A stretch of 7,132 nucleotides of DNA from Chitinophagaceae bacterium (GTDB lineage: Bacteria > Bacteroidota > Bacteroidia > Chitinophagales > Chitinophagaceae). The notes under the pieces were generated by a model that was not told the origin of the DNA, did no database searches, and saw nothing but the letters and a program-made list of their open reading frames with translations. Shown piece by piece: positions 1 through 6,550 of the stretch. Position 1 is the first letter of the stretch; each line of letters starts with the position of its first letter. Made by a program: the position numbers and the translations under genes. The DNA is taken from assembly GCA_947489175.1 (NCBI GenBank), contig CANLED010000098.1, forward strand, positions 1 through 7,132. The letters run 5' to 3'.

Positions 1-630
1 CACGAATTCATGATGAACCGTTCTGCAGGACCAGCCTATGGTTCTATCATTGCAGGTGGAGACAGGGCTAGGACTTTACATTATGTTGCGAACAACCAAC
101 AATGCAAAGATGGGGAATTGATATTAATGGATTTTGGGGCTGAATATGGTGGATATTGTGCCGACCTAACCAGGACTGTTCCGGTTAATGGAAAATTCAG
201 CAAAAGACAGAAGGAAGTATACAATGCTTGTTTGCATTTACACGACTATGCAAAAGAATTGTTGGAGCCTGGTATGACGATCGTGAAATATACAGAAATG
301 GTGGGAGAAGAAGCTTCCAAAACATTCCAAAAAATAGGATTGATAAGTAAAGCTGATATCAAAAATGAAACACCCGACAACAGGGCATTCCGTAAATATT
401 TATACCATGGCATTTCTCATCACCTTGGAATGGATGTACACGATCTTGGTACCAAAACAGAACCCATCAAAGCCGGAATGGTTTTCACCGTTGAGCCTGG
501 CATTTACATTGAAGAAGAACAATTTGGTGTGCGCATTGAGAATAATGTTTGGATCACCAAAAACGGAAACGTTGATTTAATGAAAAACATACCAAGGAAG
601 GCCGAAGAAATTGAAAAACTGATGAAATAA
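1..630 (+). CDS. pepP: Xaa-Pro aminopeptidase (M24 family), 3' part
   Basis: C-terminal catalytic part of a cytosolic metallo-aminopeptidase that removes an N-terminal residue preceding proline. The reading frame is open from base 1 (H-E-F before the first Met at base 10), so the gene starts outside the window and the Met-Met at 10 is internal. Counting from that Met, the pita-bread fold metal ligands are all present: D41 and D52 (in MDFGAEYGGYCADLTRT), H137 (in HGISHHLG), E162 (in TVEPGIY) and E177 (in GVRIEN). The auxiliary histidines H24 (LHY), H133 and H144 (DVHD) are also there. The HGxSHxxGxDVHD block matches aminopeptidase P better than methionine aminopeptidase or prolidase, although other M24 members cannot be fully excluded without the N-terminal domain. 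The catalytic domain is intact and ends in a normal TAA. pssA follows after 77 bases on the same strand. Confidence 0.93.
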   Translation, partial: HEFMMNRSAGPAYGSIIAGGDRARTLHYVANNQQCKDGELILMDFGAEYGGYCADLTRTVPVNGKFSKRQKEVYNACLHLHDYAKELLEPGMTIVKYTEMVGEEASKTFQKIGLISKADIKNETPDNRAFRKYLYHGISHHLGMDVHDLGTKTEPIKAGMVFTVEPGIYIEEEQFGVRIENNVWITKNGNVDLMKNIPRKAEEIEKLMK

Positions 631-707
631 TTTAAACAAATTAATGAAAGCGCTACTAAACTAAACCTTAAGCCAATATCCTACCGCTCAAAATATTGAA
701 CAAAAAA

Positions 708-1469
708 ATGAAGCAAATTCCAAACATATTTACCCTTCTGAATCTTTGTATGGGGTGCATTGCAATTGTGCTGATCTTACAAACAGGCGAATCCATTGTA
801 AATATCCAAGGCAATGAATGGAAAATATACATGCCTGAAAAAATCTGGTGGGCTTCCGCATTTTTGGCACTGGCAGCCATCATTGATTTTCTTGATGGAT
901 TTGTGGCCCGGCTATTCAAAGCCACTTCAGAAATGGGAAAACAACTAGACTCCCTGGCTGATGTAGTTTCTTTTGGTGTAGCTCCGGGCATGATTCTTTT
1001 TCAAATGTTGAGGATATCTTATGCAGCTGAACCTACAGGCCTTGAAACTTCTGTAATTTGGTTGCTTCCAGCCATGCTTTTCCCGATGGCTTCAGCATGG
1101 AGGCTAGCTCGATTTAACCTGGATACAACTCACAAAAACCATTTTGAAGGTGTTCCTACCCCAGCAGCTGGCTTATTGATTGCCTCATTTCCGCTGCTAT
1201 TGTTGTACAATCCATTCAATATTCAAATCATTCTCACTAATAAATGGGTATTGTATGCTGTATGCATCTTAATCCCATGGCTAATGATTTCTACATTGCC
1301 ACTTCTCAACATGAAATTCAACAATTTCAGTTTTACAGACAACAAACCCAGGTTCATCTTATTGATTTTATCCATTTTATTTATCGCATTTTTAGGGTGG
1401 CTATCTATCCCCGCCATCTTCATCACATATATTCTAGTATCTTTGCTCTTCAAAAATCAACTTACATGA
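708..1469 (+). CDS. pssA: CDP-diacylglycerol-serine O-phosphatidyltransferase
   Basis: Integral membrane enzyme that joins serine to CDP-diacylglycerol to give phosphatidylserine, the precursor of phosphatidylethanolamine. The full CDP-alcohol phosphotransferase signature DGx2ARx8Gx3Dx3D is present: D63, G64, A67, R68, G77, D81, D85, with a further Asp at 60. Hydrophobic segments lie near residues 8-24, 47-62, 116-130, 152-168, 180-201 and 214-248, consistent with a polytopic protein of the usual short (about 250 residue) PssA class. I chose ATG 708 (MKQIPNIFTLLNL, a typical PssA beginning) over an in-frame TTG at 696 that adds four residues. The first residues run straight into a membrane helix, so no cleavable signal is expected. 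The end overlaps purS by ATGA. Phosphatidylglycerophosphate synthase shares the signature, but the N-terminal IPNxxTLLNL and the overall layout favour PssA. Confidence 0.92.
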   Translation: MKQIPNIFTLLNLCMGCIAIVLILQTGESIVNIQGNEWKIYMPEKIWWASAFLALAAIIDFLDGFVARLFKATSEMGKQLDSLADVVSFGVAPGMILFQMLRISYAAEPTGLETSVIWLLPAMLFPMASAWRLARFNLDTTHKNHFEGVPTPAAGLLIASFPLLLLYNPFNIQIILTNKWVLYAVCILIPWLMISTLPLLNMKFNNFSFTDNKPRFILLILSILFIAFLGWLSIPAIFITYILVSLLFKNQLT

Positions 1470-1714
1470 CCTTCCATATTGCAATCAATGTAATGCCGCT
1501 CAAAGAACTTTTAGACCCACAAGGGAAAGCTGTACTTGCTGGACTACATAACCTTGGCATCACAAATGCTGAAGATGTGCGTATCGGCAAAAGAATCACG
1601 CTTCAAATTAATGCAGAAACCGAGCAAGATGCGATTAATGTTGCAAATGAAGCTGCACAAAAACTTTTAGCGAATCAAGTAATGGAACAATTTGAAATCA
1701 GTGTATTAGGATAA
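1466..1714 (+). CDS. purS: Phosphoribosylformylglycinamidine synthase subunit PurS
   Basis: Small subunit (82 residues, usual family size) of the three-part PurS/PurQ/PurL enzyme. The enzyme converts formylglycinamide ribonucleotide to the amidine in the fourth step of purine synthesis, and PurS dimers bridge the glutaminase PurQ and the synthetase PurL. Recognised by LLDPQGKAV (residues 15-23), LHNLGI (27-32), the highly conserved EDVRIGKRI (36-44) and AQKLLANQVMEQFEI near the C-terminus. The frame is open far upstream inside pssA, but that extension is an out-of-frame shadow. The ATG at 1466, overlapping the pssA stop as ATGA, gives exactly the family length and N-terminus, and implies translational coupling with pssA. 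purQ and purL are not in the window. Presence of PurS implies that this organism uses the split (small PurL) enzyme rather than the fused long form. Confidence 0.93.
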   Translation: MTFHIAINVMPLKELLDPQGKAVLAGLHNLGITNAEDVRIGKRITLQINAETEQDAINVANEAAQKLLANQVMEQFEISVLG

Positions 1715-1743
1715 TTGGTCATTTCGGTGCAATAAAATAAAAC

Positions 1744-2448
1744 ATGCTATACATCATCCCTACGCCTATAGGTAACTTGGCTGACATGACTTTCAGGGCC
1801 GTTACTATTTTAAAAGAAGTGGATGTTATTCTGGCTGAAGACACGAGAACTTCAGGCGTATTGCTCAAGCATTACGACATTCAAAAAAGCATGTTCCCTT
1901 ATCACCAGCACAATGAACATAAAATAACAGAAAGAGTAATTCAAGATTTACTTGCTGGAAAAACAATGGCGTTGCTAACAGACGCAGGTACTCCGGGCAT
2001 TTCAGATCCGGCCTTCTTCATCGTTAGAGAATGCATCAAAAATGATATAAAGGTTGAATGCCTACCCGGAGCGACGGCTTTCGTTCCTGCATTGGTTAAC
2101 TCAGGACTTCCCATTAATAGATTTTGCTTTGAAGGTTTTCTTCCTTTAAAAAAAGGCAGACATACTTTGCTGACATCTTTGTCTACTGAAACCAGGACCA
2201 TGGTTTTTTATGAATCCCCAGTTCGCCTTTTAAAAACGCTCTTGCAATTCATGGAGTATTTTGGAAATGACCGTCCATGCTGCGTTTCAAGAGAATTATC
2301 CAAAAAATTTGAAGAGAACAAACACGGCACACTCAAAGAAGTACATGCTCATTTTGCAGCAAAAACAATTAAGGGAGAGATTGTTATTGTAATTGAAGGG
2401 AAAACAAAAGAAAAAAATGAACTGCGGGTTGAATCAGATGAAGATTAA
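1744..2448 (+). CDS. rsmI: 16S rRNA (cytidine1402-2'-O)-methyltransferase
   Basis: SAM-dependent enzyme of the tetrapyrrole-methylase fold that 2'-O-methylates C1402 in the decoding centre of 16S rRNA, working alongside RsmH (N4 methylation of the same base). Diagnostic stretches: LYIIPTPIGNLADMTFRA (residues 2-19), AEDTRTSGVLLKHY (31-44), HQHNEH (54-59), LLTDAGTPGISDPAF (77-91), LPGATAFVPAL (107-117), FCFEGFLPLKKGR (127-139), FYESPVRLL (155-163) and SREL (182-185). At 234 residues it is shorter than the E. coli form of about 286, lacking that C-terminal extension, but the catalytic fold is complete. The tail is acidic (ESDED). It starts 29 bases after purS behind an A-rich leader without a visible Shine-Dalgarno site, probably in the same transcript. 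The last codons form one arm of an inverted repeat. Confidence 0.95.
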   Translation: MLYIIPTPIGNLADMTFRAVTILKEVDVILAEDTRTSGVLLKHYDIQKSMFPYHQHNEHKITERVIQDLLAGKTMALLTDAGTPGISDPAFFIVRECIKNDIKVECLPGATAFVPALVNSGLPINRFCFEGFLPLKKGRHTLLTSLSTETRTMVFYESPVRLLKTLLQFMEYFGNDRPCCVSRELSKKFEENKHGTLKEVHAHFAAKTIKGEIVIVIEGKTKEKNELRVESDED

Positions 2449-2478
2449 AAAATAATTTGCCAGATTTAATCGTCATCT
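2436..2478. repeat. Inverted repeat at the end of rsmI, possible terminator hairpin
   Basis: Arms AGATGAAGATTAAA (2436-2449) and TTTAATCGTCATCT (2465-2478) are complementary at 13 of 14 positions (one A-G mismatch at 2442/2472), with a 15-base loop. The left arm contains the last rsmI codons and its stop. A hairpin here could end or attenuate the upstream transcript or protect its 3' end. There is no T-run after it on either strand, so it is not a standard intrinsic terminator. An alternative origin is that both arms encode acidic protein tails facing each other (ESDED on plus, EDDD on minus). Confidence 0.5.
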
Positions 2479-2549
2479 TCAAACAAAATAATTAAGCACA
2501 TTCATTGCTTGTACTTCATCCAAATAATCATCAAGAATGAAAAAAGATT

Positions 2550-5027
2550 GTGGTTGGAAATAAAATCATTTATGATTGGTTAAACCAAAAAGGTTGGAAA
2601 GCATTTCCTTTCCAAGAGGAAACCTGGAGCTGTATAAACCAAGGTAAAAGCGGATTGGTTAATGCCCCAACAGGCTGTGGTAAAACCAACGCCGTGTTTA
2701 TCGGAAGTTTGATGAAATTCATCAATGACAATCCAACCAGTTGGAAAACATCTCAAAAAAATGGGATCAGGCTACTTTGGATTACCCCGCTAAGGGCGCT
2801 TGCTAAAGACATAGGACGCGCCATGGAAGCCGCTATAGCAGAGATTGGCATACCATGGAAAGTTGGCATCCGAAATGGAGATACGCCTACATCTGAACGA
2901 CAAAAGCAAAAATTACGACTTCCAGAAATCCTCATCATCACACCAGAAAGCTTACATCTATTGCTTTCAGGAAAAGACCATACCCGATTGTTTCAAAACC
3001 TTGAAGTGATTTCAGTAGATGAATGGCACGAATTGCTTGGATCAAAAAGAGGAGTGCAGGTTGAACTTGCCATCAGCAAAATCATCCAGTATAATAAAAA
3101 AAACATGCCCTCTGTTTGGGGCATTTCAGCAACCATTGGGAACCTAGAAGAAGCAAAAGATGTATTGCTCTCTCCTATTTTGCTGGCTGAAAATATAAAC
3201 TCATCAATAGCCAATTCAAATGGAATTATTATCAAAGCCAAACTTGAAAAAGAAATTGAAGTAATCCCAATATTTCCAACAGAGGTTGAGAAATATCCTT
3301 GGGCAGGACACCTTGGTATCAAATTGGCACATGAAGTAATACCCATCATTGAAAAGAGTAGGTCCACCTTGATTTTCATCAACACAAGAGGGATGAGTGA
3401 AACTTGGTATCAAACTATTTTAAACATAGCACCTGAACTTGCTGGCACTTTGGCGCTGCACCATGGGAGTATTGACAAAGAACTCAGATTTTGGGTTGAA
3501 GAAGCTTTGCATGCTGGAAAACTCAAGGCAGTAGTTTGTACAGCAAGCCTAGACCTAGGTGTTGATTTTCGTCCCGTTGAAACCATCATACAAGTTGGTT
3601 CTCCAAAAGGTATCGCTAGGTTCATGCAAAGGGCTGGCAGGAGTGGGCATGGGCCGGGAGAAAAAAGCGTTATTTATTTCCTTCCAACACATAGCCTTGA
3701 ATTGATTGAGGCCTTTGCATTGATTGATGCTCTCCACGAAGATGTGGTTGAATCAAAACCTCCAATGGTTTTATGCTTTGATGTACTAATACAATACCTC
3801 TGTACATTAGCGTCTGGCGAAGGTTTCAACGCAAAGGAAGTTTTCAAAGAAATTCAAACAACATTTTGTTATAAAGAAATACTAGAGCAAGAATGGAATG
3901 AAATCATGCATTTTATTACCACTGGTGGAAATGCACTTGGACAGTATGATGAATTTCAAAAAGTAACTTTAGAAGATGGCCTATTCAAAATCACCAACAG
4001 AAAAACGGTGATGAGGCATCGAATGCACATTGGCACAATCGTTAGCGATGCCATGTTACAAGTAAAATGGATGAGTGGCGGTTTTATTGGGGTCATTGAA
4101 GAATGGTTCATTTCTAAATTAAAACCAGGTGATGTTTTTTCGTTAGCAGGTAAAACACTGGAGTTTATTGCGTTGAAAGACATGGCCGTACTTGTAAAAA
4201 AAAGCAATTCAAAAAAATCAATTGTTCCCAGTTGGATGGGTGGTCGAATGTCTATGACAGCAAACCTTGGAACCCTGCTGCGAAAAAAAATGGCTGAAGC
4301 TGAAAATGAAGAATGCAAAAATCCTTTTCTGATGAAACTTAGTCCACTGCTAGACCTTCAACGCGCACTTTCCTCCATTCCCAAAATAGATGAATTGCTC
4401 ATCGAACTCATAGAAACCAAAGATGGTTTTCATCTTTTCGTACATACATTCGAGGGCCGGCTTGTTAATGAAGCCATGGCAGCCATACTTGCTTGGAGAA
4501 TGAGTAGAAAAATTGGCATCAGCTTTTCAATTGCTATGAATGATTACAGCTTTGAACTGCTCAGCGACCAACCTATCCCTCTCAATGAAGAAAATGTATA
4601 TGAATTATTTTCTGCTGATTCACTCTCAGAAACCATACAGAAAAGTGTTAACGCAACAGAAATGGCCAAAAGAAAATTCAGGGATATTGCGGTGATTGGC
4701 GGACTGATTTTTCAAGGTATGCCCAACGAACAAAAAAAAGCAAAACACTTACAATCTTCTGCTTCTTTGCTTTTCAATGTTTTTATGGAGTATGATCAGC
4801 ACAACATCCTTTTGAAACAGGCCTTTAATGAGGTAATGACATTCCAGATGGAGGAGGAAAGGCTACACAGCATGTTAGAAAGAATTTCAAGGTCTAAAAT
4901 AATCATCAACAGGCCTAAGAGTCTTACTCCGTTTAGCTTTCCTGTAAAAGTTGATTCCATACGCGAAAGTATTTCATCAGAAAAAATTGAAGAAAGAATC
5001 AAGAAAATGCTAAAGTCAGGAAATTAA
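2550..5027 (+). CDS. Lhr-core-like DExH DNA helicase, ligase-associated DNA damage response type
   Basis: Superfamily 2 ATP-dependent helicase, 825 residues, cytosolic. Motifs in order: Q-like FQ (21-22), motif I PTGCGKT (40-46), Ia TPLRALAKD (79-87), Ib TPESL (131-135), II VDEWHE (156-161), III SAT (193-195), IV LIFINTR (274-280), V ASLDLGVDF (332-340), VI QRAGRSGH (360-367). After the two RecA lobes come a probable winged-helix region (about 395-480) and the Lhr-specific C-terminal domain (about 490-770). The DEWHELLGSKRG form of motif II and the total length fit the ligase-associated DExH helicase family rather than full-length Lhr (about 1500 residues). Family members are 3'-to-5' ssDNA translocases and helicases in DNA repair. 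The GTG start at 2550 is the only usual one downstream of an in-frame TGA at 2538. The convergent gene 24 bases away encodes its family partner PdeM. Motifs are intact, so it should be active. Confidence 0.9.
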   Translation: MVGNKIIYDWLNQKGWKAFPFQEETWSCINQGKSGLVNAPTGCGKTNAVFIGSLMKFINDNPTSWKTSQKNGIRLLWITPLRALAKDIGRAMEAAIAEIGIPWKVGIRNGDTPTSERQKQKLRLPEILIITPESLHLLLSGKDHTRLFQNLEVISVDEWHELLGSKRGVQVELAISKIIQYNKKNMPSVWGISATIGNLEEAKDVLLSPILLAENINSSIANSNGIIIKAKLEKEIEVIPIFPTEVEKYPWAGHLGIKLAHEVIPIIEKSRSTLIFINTRGMSETWYQTILNIAPELAGTLALHHGSIDKELRFWVEEALHAGKLKAVVCTASLDLGVDFRPVETIIQVGSPKGIARFMQRAGRSGHGPGEKSVIYFLPTHSLELIEAFALIDALHEDVVESKPPMVLCFDVLIQYLCTLASGEGFNAKEVFKEIQTTFCYKEILEQEWNEIMHFITTGGNALGQYDEFQKVTLEDGLFKITNRKTVMRHRMHIGTIVSDAMLQVKWMSGGFIGVIEEWFISKLKPGDVFSLAGKTLEFIALKDMAVLVKKSNSKKSIVPSWMGGRMSMTANLGTLLRKKMAEAENEECKNPFLMKLSPLLDLQRALSSIPKIDELLIELIETKDGFHLFVHTFEGRLVNEAMAAILAWRMSRKIGISFSIAMNDYSFELLSDQPIPLNEENVYELFSADSLSETIQKSVNATEMAKRKFRDIAVIGGLIFQGMPNEQKKAKHLQSSASLLFNVFMEYDQHNILLKQAFNEVMTFQMEEERLHSMLERISRSKIIINRPKSLTPFSFPVKVDSIRESISSEKIEERIKKMLKSGN

Positions 5028-5051
5028 TTTCACCTGAAAAAAACTGACAAC

Positions 5052-5720
5052 CTAAGATAAATTACCATTCAACGGAATTACACTTTGTTCAGCTCCAATA
5101 ATCGCAAATACTTTTTCGCCTCGCTTACTATCAACGATAAAAAGTCCAGTAAACTTACTGAAAGCAGGCATAACACAATAATCTTTTGCAAAATAAAAGC
5201 AAGGCATAGTAATAACTTGCTTGCCCCTCCCAGAAATTTGTACGCCCGGATGTAAGTGCCCGGTAAAATAATATTGTCCAAGTTTTTTTTCTGAAGGTAG
5301 CTCATGAGCAAAGGTAAATGGGCCAACTGAAAACTCTTTTTCACATACAACTAAACCTAGTTTTTCATAAGCAGTATTGGTCAATATTTCATGATTACCC
5401 CTTATTAAAATCACTTCTTGTGCGGAAAAATTTTTCATCCAAACAGCAAAAGCCATGTGCTCCAAATTCTCAACACTGTGAAATAAATCACCAGTAATCA
5501 ATATTTTACTGGGGTTAAAGAATGTGATTTCTTGCAGCAACCTATTTAAATCGGCTTGAAAAACTTGTTGCGGAATTGGAATCCCCGCTTTTCTAAAGTG
5601 AGAAGATTTACCTACATGAAGGTCAGTCAAAATCAGTATGCTTTCTTCTTCCCAGAAAATACAACGTTCTGAACTTAGTAAAATATGTTGATTGCTAATG
5701 GTCTGTCTTAATGGAGACAA
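5052..5720 (-). CDS. pdeM: PdeM-like metallophosphoesterase (ligase-associated DNA damage response nuclease)
   Basis: Calcineurin-like metallophosphoesterase of 222 residues, with every metal and catalytic motif present: D33-x-H35 (TDLHVGK), GDLFH (D78, H81), GNHE (N109, H110), H139 (AHE) and GHLHPG (H155, H157). The TDLHVGKSSHFRKAGIPIP stretch (residues 32-50) is characteristic of the PdeM family. Studied homologues are Mn-dependent phosphodiesterases/DNA nucleases encoded with an Lhr-type helicase, an exonuclease and an ATP-dependent ligase. The start is TTG at 5720: the frame is open back to a TGA at 5784-5786 but holds no ATG or GTG, and TTG gives the expected N-terminal length. The gene lies 53 bases behind the MurU-like gene on the same strand and points at the helicase gene. 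The role in repair is inferred from family membership. Confidence 0.88.
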   Translation of the reverse strand: MSPLRQTISNQHILLSSERCIFWEEESILILTDLHVGKSSHFRKAGIPIPQQVFQADLNRLLQEITFFNPSKILITGDLFHSVENLEHMAFAVWMKNFSAQEVILIRGNHEILTNTAYEKLGLVVCEKEFSVGPFTFAHELPSEKKLGQYYFTGHLHPGVQISGRGKQVITMPCFYFAKDYCVMPAFSKFTGLFIVDSKRGEKVFAIIGAEQSVIPLNGNLS

Positions 5721-5773
5721 TATTAAAAATTTATGAGTGCTATCCTGATTCTGGAAGCTAGATTGAAAAATAT

Positions 5774-6535
5774 TTACTTTCTTTCAGATTCAAATAATGA
5801 TTCTGCCATCAAAATTGATTCAGGTTTTCCAACATCAATTATTTTATCTCCTGTGTGATTATATCCATGAATTGGATATTCAGCAGCAATCTTTAAATAA
5901 ACATCCATAATAGAAAAAACTCCACTCGATGGCATTAAGTTAAAAATAGCAGGATCTATGATGTGTATTCCAGAAAATGAAAATGGGATATAGTTCTTTA
6001 CTTCTTCACGACACCACTTAAATTCATTTGTTTTTTGATTTCTCCAACCAACCAAAATCATTTCTTGATTAAAAAGCAACTGTCTTGAACTTTCTCTTTG
6101 CGTTACTGCTAAAGTAGCCAATGGCAAATGATGTTGGTGAAAATCAAACATGCCATTTAGATCCAAATCAGTTAGCATATCTACATTCATGACAACGAAA
6201 GGGTTGTTACTCCCTATAAAATATTTCGCAGCAAATGCAAGTCCACCACCTGTTTCAAAAGGGCCATCAACTTCGTGAGATACGACAATTTGCAGATCAT
6301 TAGCCGTATAATTTTTTAAAAAATCATGAATTTGATCTGCAAAATGAAAAACATTGATCACAATTTCTTTGATGCCAAAGTTTTTAAGATAGGCTAGGTT
6401 TCTTTCAAGCAAAGATTTGTCATTAACCATTGCCAATGCCTTGGGATGCTTATCTGTAAAGGGTTTCAAACGAGATCCAAAACCTGCGGCAAAAACCATG
6501 GCTTTACAATCTTCGATTTTAGCAGCATTATTCAT
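5774..6535 (-). CDS. Sugar-1-phosphate nucleotidyltransferase, MurU-like
   Basis: GT-A-fold NTP-transferase of 253 residues that activates a sugar-1-phosphate to an NDP-sugar. Seen: the nucleotide-binding loop AMVFAAGFGSRLKPFT (12-27) with P31-K32, FETGGGLA (93-100), the metal-binding N117-V-D119, a substrate-side FSFSGIHII (185-193), and DVGKPE (234-239) near the end. This layout and length match MurU/RmlA-short proteins without the left-handed beta-helix of GlmU. The ATG at 6535 lies 15 bases after the stop of the RapZ-domain gene, so the two are almost certainly cotranscribed. MurU homologues convert N-acetylmuramate-1-phosphate to UDP-MurNAc in a recycling route with the kinase AmgK. The neighbour here may carry such a kinase domain outside the window, which makes wall-sugar salvage the leading hypothesis. 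Other sugars (mannose-1-P, glucose-1-P) cannot be excluded. Confidence 0.82.
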   Translation of the reverse strand: MNNAAKIEDCKAMVFAAGFGSRLKPFTDKHPKALAMVNDKSLLERNLAYLKNFGIKEIVINVFHFADQIHDFLKNYTANDLQIVVSHEVDGPFETGGGLAFAAKYFIGSNNPFVVMNVDMLTDLDLNGMFDFHQHHLPLATLAVTQRESSRQLLFNQEMILVGWRNQKTNEFKWCREEVKNYIPFSFSGIHIIDPAIFNLMPSSGVFSIMDVYLKIAAEYPIHGYNHTGDKIIDVGKPESILMAESLFESERK

Positions 6536-6550
6536 TTCAATTAAAATTTA

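Noticed and set aside
631..707. Promoter or small gene between the aminopeptidase and pssA
   Set aside because: No clear Bacteroidota-type promoter motif (TTTG with TAnnTTTG) and only a six-codon ATG frame; nothing supportable.
1244..1465. A 74-codon N-terminal extension of the purS frame inside pssA
   Set aside because: It lies wholly in another frame of pssA and has no family resemblance; PurS proteins are about 80 residues and fit the ATG at 1466.
4196..4216. Two A-rich tracts (eight A, then seven A) in the helicase gene, a possible slippage or frameshift site
   Set aside because: The frame is uninterrupted through it and the encoded Lys/Ser stretch is a plausible surface loop; nothing indicates programmed frameshifting.
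5028..5051. Bidirectional terminator between the convergent helicase and pdeM genes
   Set aside because: The 24-base gap has no convincing hairpin, only a short A-run.
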